The notes below the pieces were generated by a model, which had not been told where the DNA came from, searched no databases, and saw only the letters and a program-made list of their open reading frames with translations. Source: CAVTJL01 sp963735065 (GTDB lineage Bacteria; Pseudomonadota; Alphaproteobacteria; Geminicoccales; Geminicoccaceae). Taken from it: 64,000 bases of DNA. The stretch lies in NCBI GenBank assembly GCA_963735065.1, contig CAVTJL010000004.1, positions 1,302,001 to 1,366,000 of the forward strand, in the 5' to 3' direction. The position numbers were made by a program, and so were the translations under genes. Positions 8,643 to 16,997 of this stretch are shown one piece after another (position 1 is the first letter of the stretch; each line of letters begins with the position of its first letter).

Positions 8643-10426
8643 CCTGGGCCGGGGCTCCGGGAGTCCGCAGTCGTCGCGGCCCTGCGCACGGCCTGCGAGA
8701 GCGCCGCGGCGTCGGCATGGGGCAAGGGCAGGTAGCGGGCACCCATTTGCGCCGCAAGGCGCCCGGCCTGGGGCTGGGCCCTGGGCGCCGTATCGATCAG
8801 GAGCGCGCTCACGCCCGCCACGCGCACCTGCGTCGCCGCCGCCAACGCCTCCTCCTCGGCGCGGGGACGTGCCGAGGTGCCGTCCCGCGCGATATTGGCG
8901 CGCCCGTCCGTGAGCACGACCAGAACCGGTGTGTCGCCGCTCCGCTGGACCAGGTCGGCCAGCATCAGGGCAGCGTGGATGCCGGCCGCGAGCGGTGTGC
9001 CGCCGCCGCCGGGCAGTCCCGCGAGGCTGCGCTTGGCGCGCACGAGGGAGCGCGTCGGCGGCAGCAGCAGCTCGGCCCCCTGCCCGCGAAAGGCAATCAA
9101 CGCCACCCGGTCGCGGCGGACATAGCACTCGGCAAGCAGCAGCTCGACGGCGCCCTTGGCCTCGGCCAATCGGTGCAGCGCCGCCGAGCCCGAGGCGTCG
9201 ACGGCGAAGATCATGGTCGTCCGGCGGTGCTGCTTCAGACGTGTGATGCGGAAGTCGTCCTGCCGCACCTCGACCCGGCAGGCCGGGCCGGCCCGCATGC
9301 TGCGGCGCAATGTTTGCCAGGGTGCCGCAGCACGCAGCGTCTCGATCAGGTTGAGACGATGGCCGCCCCTCAGCAGGCCACGACGCACCCCGGACGGCCG
9401 TCCACGACGCAGCGCCTGCTGCATGGCGCCTGCCCGTCCCGTCGACCGCGCGCGGCCCGCCGATCCGCCGCCCAGCTGCAACCCGTCGAGAAGGCCTTGG
9501 GGCAAGGCCGCTTGCGCAGCCGCCACCACCAGGTCCTCCAGCGTCTGATCGGTACGGTCCGACTCCCCGGTCGCTTCTTCCTGGTCCCGATGCTCCTGAC
9601 GATCGGGAGGCGCTTCCGGGACGTCCTCCTCGGGCGCGGGCAGCCTCGTGGCGCGCGGCGCCAGCACCAGCCGTCCGGCGATCGCGACATCGGCCTCGCC
9701 GACCTCGTCGCGCCCGGCCAGCGCTGCGGCCGCGCGGGCCACCGCCAGGGCCAGCAGAGAGGCCCGCAGCGACGGGATTCCAAGCACCAGCGCCGCTGCG
9801 CACAGGGCCTCCAGAACCTCGTCGCTCGCGGTGACGGTCGCCAAGCGGGCGCGAGCCATCTCGACCGCCGAGGCGTCACCTGCGGCATCGCCCGCATCGC
9901 GAATCCCGACTCGGCCGAGATCGAGCCGGAACGCCAGCCGGTCGAGGAGCGCCGCGGGCGGCCGCTCGTCGGCGGCGATGCCTTCGTCCAGCGCGACCAC
10001 GCCGATCCGGCTGAGCTCCCGCCGGGCCAAACCATCGCGCTCGAGGCGGACCTCGCCCAGATCGAGCGCGGCGCCGATCTGGGCCGCCGTCGCAGATGCC
10101 AAGCGCTCCGCCATCGCCAGCATCACGACCCCGCCATCGGCGGCAGCGAGGATTCCGCGCTCGGCCACCGGTCGACCGGCGCGCAGCGTCGCGGCGAGAT
10201 CGAGCCCGCCCAGAAGACGGTCCTCGCCAACATGGAGAGGGATGCGGCGGACCGGGGCGTCGGCCGGCAACAGCGCCCGCAGCAGCTCCAGCCACCGCTC
10301 GCGTACCGGGCCCGCCAGCGCCCGGAGCGCCACGCCACCCATCGCCGCGGGATCGATCGCGAAGAGTGCCGCGGCCAAGGCTGCATCGGGCCACGCGGAG
10401 GGCTCGTCGGGGCCACCGTCGCTCAC
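8639..10426 (-). CDS. bchD: Magnesium chelatase subunit D
   Basis: BchD is the AAA+/von Willebrand subunit of the ATP-dependent chelatase that inserts Mg2+ into protoporphyrin IX. In this 595-residue protein the N-terminal AAA+-like half lacks a clear Walker A, as is usual. A proline/acid-rich linker (EEDVPEAPPDRQEHRDQEEAT) follows, and the C-terminal VWA domain shows the MIDAS motif DASGS and TPLAAGIHAAL. The GTG start at 10426 overlaps the stop of the repaired bchI in a GTGA arrangement. The stop overlaps bchO by 4 bp. Confidence 0.95.
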   Translation of the reverse strand: MSDGGPDEPSAWPDAALAAALFAIDPAAMGGVALRALAGPVRERWLELLRALLPADAPVRRIPLHVGEDRLLGGLDLAATLRAGRPVAERGILAAADGGVVMLAMAERLASATAAQIGAALDLGEVRLERDGLARRELSRIGVVALDEGIAADERPPAALLDRLAFRLDLGRVGIRDAGDAAGDASAVEMARARLATVTASDEVLEALCAAALVLGIPSLRASLLALAVARAAAALAGRDEVGEADVAIAGRLVLAPRATRLPAPEEDVPEAPPDRQEHRDQEEATGESDRTDQTLEDLVVAAAQAALPQGLLDGLQLGGGSAGRARSTGRAGAMQQALRRGRPSGVRRGLLRGGHRLNLIETLRAAAPWQTLRRSMRAGPACRVEVRQDDFRITRLKQHRRTTMIFAVDASGSAALHRLAEAKGAVELLLAECYVRRDRVALIAFRGQGAELLLPPTRSLVRAKRSLAGLPGGGGTPLAAGIHAALMLADLVQRSGDTPVLVVLTDGRANIARDGTSARPRAEEEALAAATQVRVAGVSALLIDTAPRAQPQAGRLAAQMGARYLPLPHADAAALSQAVRRAATTADSRSPGPG

Positions 10427-11440
10427 GCGCGGAGATGCTCCTCGAGCGCGCGCTCGACCCGCACGGTGGCGCTGGAATCGTCGAGAGGATTACGCCGCAG
10501 GCGATGGCGGAGCGCTGCCGGCGCCACCTGGCGCAAGATGGGCGACGCCGACCTCTGCGTCGCCTTCCAGGCTCGCAACAGCCCGGGCGGCCCGGATCAG
10601 GGTGAGCTCGCCGCGCAGGCCGTCGGTGCCGAGGCCGATGCAGAGCTCGGCTGCCCGCACCAATGCCGCATCCGAAACCTCGACGTCGGCCAGGCGTTGG
10701 CGCGCCTTCAGGATGCGGCGGCGCAGCCGGTCGGCCGAGGGCCGCCATTTGGCGGCAAACCCGGCGGGGTCGCGCTCGAAAGCGTCCCGCCGCCTGACCA
10801 CCTCGACCCGGGTCGGGAGGTCGTCCGGAGTCCGGACCTCGACCGAGAGCCCGAAGCGGTCGAGGAGCTGCGGGCGCAGCTCGCCCTCCTCGGGATTGCC
10901 GCTGCCGATCAGCACGAAGCGCGCCGGGTGGCGGATGCTGAGCCCCTCGCGCTCCACCACGTTCTCGCCGGATGCCGCGACGTCGAGCAGGAGATCGACG
11001 AGGTGATCCTCGAGCAGGTTGACCTCGTCGATATAGAGAAAGCCCCGATGGGCGCGGGCGAGAAGCCCCGGCTCGAAGGCCTTCTCCCCCTGGGTCAGCG
11101 CCCGCTCCAGGTCGAGCGCTCCCACCACCCGATCCTCGGTCGCGCCCAACGGCAGGTCGACCACCGGCACAGGCACGCGTTGGCTCTTGAGTGTGGTCCG
11201 CGCCTTGCAGTCCACGCAAAGAGCACCGTTGGCGCCGGGATCGCAGTTGTAGCGGCAGCCGACGACCGCGCGCATCGGCGGCAGCAGGCCGGCCAGCGCC
11301 CTGACCGCGGTCGACTTCCCGGTGCCCCGATCACCGAACACGAGGACGCCGCCGAGGCTGGGATCGATCGCCGCGATCAGGAGAGCCTGCTTCATCTCCT
11401 CCTGAGCGACGATCGCCGGGAACGGATAGACACTTGCCAT
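10423..11440 (-). pseudogene. bchI: Magnesium chelatase ATPase subunit I, frameshift near the 3' end
   Basis: BchI is the hexameric AAA+ ATPase of Mg chelatase. Walker A (GDRGTGKST), Walker B (LYIDEVNLL) and ELTLIRAARAVA near the C-terminus are intact. The frame open from 11440 ends early at 10490 with an alien tail after VAHL. Removing one base at 10534-10536 restores RQVAPAALRHRLRRNPLDD and then VRVERALEEHLRA, the family C-terminus. That frame ends in a TGA overlapping the bchD GTG start by 4 bp, exactly as expected for an intact operon. The repaired length of 338 residues is normal. A sequencing indel is more likely than a true mutation. It sits 12 bp after hemA. Confidence 0.9.
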
Positions 11441-11452
11441 CCTCCGGCGCGC

Positions 11453-12664
11453 TCAGGCCGCGCGCTGCAGCTCGAGCTCCGACCACATGGCGCCGAGCGC
11501 GCCGATCAGGTGATCGATGTCGGCGTCACTGTGGACGGGCGAGGGAGTGATGCGCAGCCGCTCGGTGCCACGCGGCACGGTCGGGTAGTTGATCGGCTGC
11601 ACGTAGATGCTGTGGTGCTCGAGCAACCGGTCGCAGATCTCCTTGCAGCGCACCGGGCAGCCGACCATCACCGGCACGATGTGGCTGGGATTGGCGTAGT
11701 GGGGCACGCCGATCGCATCGAGGCCGCGGCGCACTCTGGCGACCCGATCCCTGTGCCGCTCGCGCTCGGCCGAGCTGGCCTTGAGGTGCCGGATGCTGGC
11801 GAGCGCGCCGGCGGCGACCGAGGGCGGGAGTGAGGTCGTGAAGATGAAGGCGGAGGCGAAGCTGCGGACGAAGTCGCAAAGCGCCGCGGAGCCGGCGATG
11901 TAGCCGCCCAGCACCCCGAAGGCCTTGGCGAGCGTGCCCTCGATCACCGTCAGCCGCCGGCTTACCCCATCGCGCTCGGAGATGCCGCCACCGCGCGGGC
12001 CATAGAGCCCGACCGCATGGACCTCGTCGAGATAGGTCATGGCGCCATGCCGGTCGGCCACGTCACAGAGCTCGGCGATGGGGCTGATGTCGCCATCCAT
12101 CGAATAGACGGACTCGAACGCCACCAGCTTCGGCCGGCCCGGCTCGATCTGGGCCAGCCGCCGGTCGAGGTCCCGGGGATCGTTGTGCGCGAAAATCTGC
12201 TTCTCGGCGCGCGAGTGCCGGATACCCTCGATCATCGAGGCGTGGTTCTTGGCGTCCGAGAGCACCACGCAGCCGGGAAGGCTTGCGGCGAGGGTCGACA
12301 GGGTCGCGAGATTGGAGACGTAGCCCGAGGTGAACACGAGCGCCGCCTCGGTGCCGTGGAGGTCGGCGAGCTCGCGCTCGAGCAGCACGACATAGTGGTT
12401 GGTGCCGGAGATGTTGCGGGTGCCGCCGGCGCCCGCGCCGCACCGGTCCAGGGCCTCGTGCATGGCCTGGACCACGACCGGGTGCTGGCCCATGCCGAGA
12501 TAGTCGTTGGAGCACCAGACGGTGACCTCGCCTCGCCCCTTGCCGTGGTGGTGCGTGGCCCGCGGAAAGGCGCCGGCGCGACGCTCGAGATCGGCGAAGA
12601 CGCGGTAGCGCCCCTCGCGGCGCAGGCCGTCGAGCTGGGTGCGGAAGAACGCCTCGTAATTCAT
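11453..12664 (-). CDS. hemA: 5-aminolevulinate synthase
   Basis: HemA makes 5-aminolevulinate from glycine and succinyl-CoA with pyridoxal phosphate, and so feeds heme and bacteriochlorophyll synthesis. The 403-residue protein shows WCSNDYLGMGQHP, GAGAGGTRNISGTNHYVVLLE, YLDEVHAVGLYG, and the PLP lysine in GTLAKAFGVLGGYI. It ends with the HxDADIDHL region. I chose the ATG at 12664 because GGAGG precedes it at a good distance; an upstream in-frame start would have no such support. It lies between the puhE-cobW fusion and bchI, a PGC position that should co-regulate precursor supply with pigment synthesis. Confidence 0.96.
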   Translation of the reverse strand: MNYEAFFRTQLDGLRREGRYRVFADLERRAGAFPRATHHHGKGRGEVTVWCSNDYLGMGQHPVVVQAMHEALDRCGAGAGGTRNISGTNHYVVLLERELADLHGTEAALVFTSGYVSNLATLSTLAASLPGCVVLSDAKNHASMIEGIRHSRAEKQIFAHNDPRDLDRRLAQIEPGRPKLVAFESVYSMDGDISPIAELCDVADRHGAMTYLDEVHAVGLYGPRGGGISERDGVSRRLTVIEGTLAKAFGVLGGYIAGSAALCDFVRSFASAFIFTTSLPPSVAAGALASIRHLKASSAERERHRDRVARVRRGLDAIGVPHYANPSHIVPVMVGCPVRCKEICDRLLEHHSIYVQPINYPTVPRGTERLRITPSPVHSDADIDHLIGALGAMWSELELQRAA

Positions 12665-12718
12665 GATCGCCTCCGGACTCGTCGTCTTCTCTGTGGGCAC
12701 TCGATGGCCAGCCATAAG

Positions 12719-14506
12719 CTAGGCCACCTCGGCAATTGCGGCGCGAAGAGGCTCGGGCCGGGCACTTGTCGATGCCGTGCAGGCCTCGAAGGCAGCGCGC
12801 AGCCCAGCCTCGTCGACCCGGCGACCGATCGCCACCACACGCGGCTCCTCGCTGGCACCGGCGGCAAATGCCGCCATGCTCGAGCGGCCGCCGGCAACAT
12901 CGAAATGGATCCATCCGGCGCCCGAGCGAGCGATCCCCTTGATCCGCTCGATCTCACCGAAGGCACCCCCTGCAATCGCCTCGAGCAGCCCGCGCAGGCC
13001 TTCCGTATCGCATGCCCCGCCGAGACGGGCACTCCAGGACTCGAGGCCGAGAGCGTGATCGCCATGGTGACCGGCGGCATGCGCCACATGCGTGTCGTGC
13101 TCCGCATCGGGGAGACCCTGAGCGTCGGCCGCCAGCATGGTCGGCCTCCTCGCCGGCACACCCGCGAGCGCAGCGGCATCGACGACGCCGTACGTGGCCG
13201 GCACGATGAGCGCCGTCGGGTTGAGGGCGCGGAGGGTATCCTCCACCATCTGCAGCTCGGCCGGCGAAGCGAGATCGGCCTTGTTGACGATCAACATCGA
13301 GGCGAGGCTGGCCTGCGCCTCGAAATGCTCACGCATCCGTGCGCAGTCAGCGAGGAAGCTGGCGGCGTCGATCACGGTCAGCACCCGAAGGCTCCGGACC
13401 AGCGGCCTCAGCGCCGGCTGATCGAGCACCGTCAGGAGCTCCGCGACGTTGGCGACACCGCTGGGCTCGATCAGCAGCCGCTGCGGCGCGAAGCGGGCAA
13501 CCGTGTCCTGGATCTGGCGCGCCAGATCCTTGCGCAGGGAGCAGCAGATGCACCCGTTGGGCAGCTCGACCACATCGGCACCCCGGCCACTCAGCAGCGA
13601 GCCGTCGATACCCAGAGCACCGAAGTCGTTGACCAGCACCATCGTCCTGACGGACGGATCGGCCTCGCGCAGGGTCCGCCTCAGGAAGGTCGTCTTGCCG
13701 GCGCCGAGAAAGCCCGCGACGACCTCGACCTCGAAGGGCCGCGTCGCAGCGCGGGAGTGGAGGCTCCAGCTCCAGAGAGCTGCCGACGGCAGCGGCAGGA
13801 CGAGGAACCAGTGCTCGAGGATGGCGAGCGTCATGAGCGTCGCGAGGAAAGTGTAGGCCGCGACATCGAACTCGCTGGTCCCGGGGGCGAGCGCGCGCTG
13901 TACCAGCACCACCGTGAAGACGGTCGAGATGGTGACCGAGAACGGGAACAGCAGGTTCATCGGCTTCTTCGTCAGGAAGCTCCTGAGGAAGCCCAGGTGC
14001 GCGGGCAGGAACTCCTCGTTCAGGTTGCGCACGCCCAGGAACACATTGAGCTTGGCGCTCTGATGCATCCACCAGAGCACCATGAAGGTCCAGGTGCCGA
14101 CCTGATTCGGGCCTTCCCAGGTGAGCGCCACGATCGCCAGCGCGCCGGCGATGATCCCCAACTCGTGATAAAGGCTGGTCTGGATGGCATGGACGAAGTG
14201 GCGCCAGCCGGAGCAGCCTTCGGGGCAAGACTGGGTGCGTGGGCCCGTAACGAAGCCCATGTAGAAGCTGATCTCCTGCCATCCCCAGGCAAGCAGCCCG
14301 AAGGTGAAGGCCTTGTAGGCACCCGACACCGTGCTGTCGGTGCTGGTCCAGGCAAGTCCATAGAGGGACAGGGCCAAGAGAGCCGTGGCTCCCAGCATGC
14401 TCCAGCGGAAGGTCCGCACCGGCAGGCCGTCAAGATAGATGATGACGCCCGTGCTGAACCACCAGACGAACAGGGCGTAGAGCACCGGAAGACCATATTC
14501 GAGCAC
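12719..14506 (-). CDS. puhE: Fusion of PuhE (photosynthetic complex assembly protein 2, DUF3623) and a CobW-type metallochaperone GTPase
   Basis: Residues 1-250 of this 595-residue protein are a multi-span PuhE/DUF3623 domain: STGVIIYLDGLP, WGWQEISFYMGFVTGPR, PNQVGTWTFMVLWWMHQSAK, NEEFLPAHLGFL and LEHWFLVLPLP. Residues 257-595 are a CobW/P47K GTPase: Walker A GFLGAGKTT at 265-273, the metal-binding CICC at 319-322, EPSG at about 347, NKAD at 408-411, a histidine-rich stretch (HDTHVAHAAGHHGDH) at about 470-484, and a CobW C-terminal domain. No stop or start codon separates the halves. The GTG start follows GGAG by 9-10 bases and comes 16 bp after the acsF stop. The GTPase may load a metal for a nearby enzyme; AcsF is a di-iron protein, but the partner is unknown. 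Confidence 0.88.
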   Translation of the reverse strand: MLEYGLPVLYALFVWWFSTGVIIYLDGLPVRTFRWSMLGATALLALSLYGLAWTSTDSTVSGAYKAFTFGLLAWGWQEISFYMGFVTGPRTQSCPEGCSGWRHFVHAIQTSLYHELGIIAGALAIVALTWEGPNQVGTWTFMVLWWMHQSAKLNVFLGVRNLNEEFLPAHLGFLRSFLTKKPMNLLFPFSVTISTVFTVVLVQRALAPGTSEFDVAAYTFLATLMTLAILEHWFLVLPLPSAALWSWSLHSRAATRPFEVEVVAGFLGAGKTTFLRRTLREADPSVRTMVLVNDFGALGIDGSLLSGRGADVVELPNGCICCSLRKDLARQIQDTVARFAPQRLLIEPSGVANVAELLTVLDQPALRPLVRSLRVLTVIDAASFLADCARMREHFEAQASLASMLIVNKADLASPAELQMVEDTLRALNPTALIVPATYGVVDAAALAGVPARRPTMLAADAQGLPDAEHDTHVAHAAGHHGDHALGLESWSARLGGACDTEGLRGLLEAIAGGAFGEIERIKGIARSGAGWIHFDVAGGRSSMAAFAAGASEEPRVVAIGRRVDEAGLRAAFEACTASTSARPEPLRAAIAEVA

Positions 14507-14522
14507 AGCGATCAGCTCCGCG

Positions 14523-15584
14523 CTACCAGGCCGGCGCCAGCCGGACTTGCCGGGGAAGCTCGTTCGGTTGGGTGGGCAGGAGGAAGAGCCGGGCAAAGGC
14601 GGCAGCCGCAGCCGCGGCCAGGCCCGCCTTCTTGACCTTGCCGACGATGCCGCCCCGCCGGTCCGCAGCAGCCATCGCCTCGGCGATCCGGCGCAGCCGC
14701 TCGAGGCCGGCGTGGAAGCGCGGATGCTCCAGATCGAGGGTGAGCGGGAACACCTGCCGCGAGATCTCGGAAGTGATCCGGAACACGGTGAAGTCGTAGT
14801 CGGTCGGATCGATCCCGATGGCCGCGTGGAACGCCGGCCGCGCATGGTCGCGCACATACATGGTGGCAAACACCGCGAGCAGGAAAAAGCGCACCCAGAG
14901 CTTGTTGACGCCGCTCAGCAAGCTCGGCTCGGCACGCATCAGCAGCGCGAAGGCTTCGCCATGGCGGAACTCGTCGTTGCACCACTTCTCGAACCAACGG
15001 AAGATCGGGTGGAAGCGCTTGTCGGGATGCTGCTCCAGCAGCCGATAGATCGTGATGTAGCGGGCGTAGCCGATCTTCTCGGAGAGATAGGTGGCGTAGA
15101 AGACAAACTTGGGCTGAAAGTATGTGTACTTCTTCGCGCGCGTCAGAAATCCAAGGTCGACGCCGATCCCGAAGTCCTTGAGGGTGTCGTTGATGAATCC
15201 TGCATGCCGGGATTCGTCGCGCGCCATCAGTGAGAAGAGCTGCTGTACGTCTTTGTTCTTAACACGCTTCTTGATCTCGGCGTACAGCACACAGCCGGAG
15301 AATTCGGCCGTCACGGAGCTGACGAGGAAGTCAAAGAACTCTTTTCTCAGATCGTCGGGCAGCTGGGCGATTTCAGCTTCCCAGGCCTCGTCGCGCACGA
15401 AATGCCCCTTGTTGGGGTCGCTCTTCATCTCGGCGATCAACGCGTCCCAGTCGGCGCGCACCCGATCCACCTCGAGGCGGTCCATGGCCGCGAAGTCGGT
15501 CGTGTAGAAGCGCGGGCTGAGCACCGTGTTCGCCTGTGCGAGGCGCGTGGTCTCGCTGGGCGTCTTGACCTGGGTCGCGGTCAT
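14523..15584 (-). CDS. acsF: Oxygen-dependent Mg-protoporphyrin IX monomethyl ester cyclase
   Basis: AcsF is the di-iron oxidative cyclase that forms the fifth ring (ring E) using O2. The 353-residue protein keeps the ferritin-like carboxylate/histidine ligands in EFSGCVLYAE, DESRHAGF and KWCNDEFRHGEAF. Conserved YTYFQPKFVFYATYLSEKIGYARYI is also present. It starts with ATG in a 4-bp overlap with bciE, and the puhE-cobW fusion follows. No oxygen-independent bchE cyclase is seen in the window, which fits an organism that makes pigment in air. Confidence 0.97.
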   Translation of the reverse strand: MTATQVKTPSETTRLAQANTVLSPRFYTTDFAAMDRLEVDRVRADWDALIAEMKSDPNKGHFVRDEAWEAEIAQLPDDLRKEFFDFLVSSVTAEFSGCVLYAEIKKRVKNKDVQQLFSLMARDESRHAGFINDTLKDFGIGVDLGFLTRAKKYTYFQPKFVFYATYLSEKIGYARYITIYRLLEQHPDKRFHPIFRWFEKWCNDEFRHGEAFALLMRAEPSLLSGVNKLWVRFFLLAVFATMYVRDHARPAFHAAIGIDPTDYDFTVFRITSEISRQVFPLTLDLEHPRFHAGLERLRRIAEAMAAADRRGGIVGKVKKAGLAAAAAAAFARLFLLPTQPNELPRQVRLAPAW

Positions 15585-15868
15585 AGTCTCCTCCCCGACG
15601 AGAAGCTGAACTCAAGGAGCTCCATGAACTCGAAGCCGCCGGTGAGCTCGGTCCAAAGACGCTCGGCCCAACTGGCGCGGATCAAGGTGGCGCGGCGGCG
15701 AACGACGAGACGCTGGCCATAGGGGACATCGGTCGGAGCGTCGTGCACGAGGACCTCGTCGCCGGGACCGACCTCGACACCGTCGAGCTCGACGTTGGTA
15801 AAGAGGTGATCGAAGGTGTTCTCGACCTCGACGGTGCAGGCCACCTCGACGATCCGGCGGCCGATCAT
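15581..15868 (-). CDS. bciE: BciE-like auxiliary subunit of the oxidative cyclase
   Basis: This 95-residue protein lies between puhC and acsF and overlaps both by 4 bp. In alphaproteobacteria a small gene beside acsF, bciE, encodes a protein needed for AcsF activity; size, position and coupling fit. The sequence has a beta-rich N-terminal half (EVACTVEVENTFDHLFTNVELDGVEVGPGDEVLVHD) and a helix-like tail (AERLWTELTGGFEFMELLEF). I call it from context and general family recognition, not from a catalytic motif. Confidence 0.75.
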   Translation of the reverse strand: MIGRRIVEVACTVEVENTFDHLFTNVELDGVEVGPGDEVLVHDAPTDVPYGQRLVVRRRATLIRASWAERLWTELTGGFEFMELLEFSFSSGRRL

Positions 15869-16329
15869 CGCGCTGCCTCCGCGATGGTCAGGATCTGAGC
15901 GAACACCGCCCAGTTGTCGGGACCGAAGGCGCCCAGATCGACGGTGCGCCCGGTCGCCGGGTCCTCCACCGACAGACGGCCGTCGGCCCAGCGCGTCAGG
16001 CGAAACGGGGTCTGAACGGTGATGTCGCGCAGCTTGCGCTCGCGGGCGAGGCCGCGCAGCACGCCGCGCAGGAAGCCGTTCGTGCCGGGCGCCACGACAT
16101 CGATCACGCGGCCGTCCTCGAGCACCGCGACGCCGCCATTGGCGCGGTCCTCGAAAAGAAGATCCCGGCTGTCCACCGCCCTGACCTCGGGCAGCTCGGT
16201 CGTGCCGATGCCGCTCAGCCGTGCTGCGGTCGCGGAGACGATCGCGAAGCCCACCAGCGCGGCCGCCGCCAGCAGCACGCCTCTGGGTATCGAGCCCGCG
16301 ACCAACCTGCTCTTGGCGGATGTGCTCAT
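15865..16329 (-). CDS. puhC: Photosynthetic complex assembly protein PuhC
   Basis: PuhC helps assemble the reaction centre-LH1 core. This 154-residue protein has one N-terminal membrane segment (GVLLAAAALVGFAIVSATA) and a periplasmic domain with FRLTRWADGRLSVEDPATGRTVDL, the usual conserved patch. The ATG at 16329 was chosen because it directly precedes the basic and then hydrophobic anchor; the frame is open further upstream inside puhB. It follows puhB by 14 bp and overlaps bciE by 4 bp. Confidence 0.88.
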   Translation of the reverse strand: MSTSAKSRLVAGSIPRGVLLAAAALVGFAIVSATAARLSGIGTTELPEVRAVDSRDLLFEDRANGGVAVLEDGRVIDVVAPGTNGFLRGVLRGLARERKLRDITVQTPFRLTRWADGRLSVEDPATGRTVDLGAFGPDNWAVFAQILTIAEAAR

Positions 16330-16343
16330 GGTAGCCCTCCCGC

Positions 16344-16997
16344 TCAAGCTGCCGCGCTCGTCAGATGGCTGGGCTGCGCGGAGCGTTGCCCTTCGACGGG
16401 CCTCGCCACGATCGACGGGACGGTCGTGGCAGCCAGCGCCCCGGCCAGCGTCTCGGCAACCTGGGCCGCCTGCGCCACGCCACGCAACATCGGCTCCGGC
16501 TGGTTGATCCGCCACGGCCGCGCGTTGGGCCATAGATGCAGATAGGCGATGCGATCGGGGCCTCTGAGCGTCAGCGGGATATCGCCGGTGCCGTCCGCGT
16601 AGGTCCTGAGCCCGGCCGCCGCCACGATCCGGAACGGCAGGTTGAGGCTCATCGGCAGGGCCACGCCAAAGCGTATCACCACCCGGCGATTGGTGATCGT
16701 GTAGACCGTGGTCCGTGCGTACAGCCAGGCGAGCAGCGCCGGCAGGCCGACCGCAGCCAGGGCGAGCGGCACGAACCAGATGCTGGAAACGGCGACCGCC
16801 ACCAGGGACTTGCCAGCGATGAAGCCCGAGGCCACCCGCCAGCCGAGCAGGACCGCGAAGTAGACGGCCAGCTTCCTGACGTGGAATGCTCTCCGGGCGA
16901 GCGAGCGCACGTCGGGCGAGCCCTGCCAGAGGATCCGCTCGCCGGGCGGCAGACGCTCCGGCAGACCGCGGACGGGCTCGACCTCGACCTCGCTCAT
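16344..16997 (-). CDS. puhB: Photosynthetic complex assembly protein PuhB
   Basis: This 217-residue membrane protein has a PH-like (bacterial PH/YdbS-type) core. LPPGERILWQGSPDVRSLARRAFHVRKLAVYF leads into two hydrophobic segments, then YTITNRRVVIRFGVALPMSLNLPF and IAYLHLWPNARPW. This is the PuhB pattern; PuhB assists LH1 and reaction-centre assembly, probably with PuhC and PuhE. The ATG overlaps the puhA stop by 4 bp, so the two are translationally coupled. Confidence 0.93.
   Translation of the reverse strand: MSEVEVEPVRGLPERLPPGERILWQGSPDVRSLARRAFHVRKLAVYFAVLLGWRVASGFIAGKSLVAVAVSSIWFVPLALAAVGLPALLAWLYARTTVYTITNRRVVIRFGVALPMSLNLPFRIVAAAGLRTYADGTGDIPLTLRGPDRIAYLHLWPNARPWRINQPEPMLRGVAQAAQVAETLAGALAATTVPSIVARPVEGQRSAQPSHLTSAAA

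Noticed and set aside
12017..14635. An 872-codon plus-strand open frame over hemA and puhE-cobW.
   Set aside because: It is antisense to genes with clear family motifs and its sequence looks like a GC-rich shadow (His/Arg/Gly-rich, no domain). Similar long antisense frames over bchD and bchH were dropped for the same reason.
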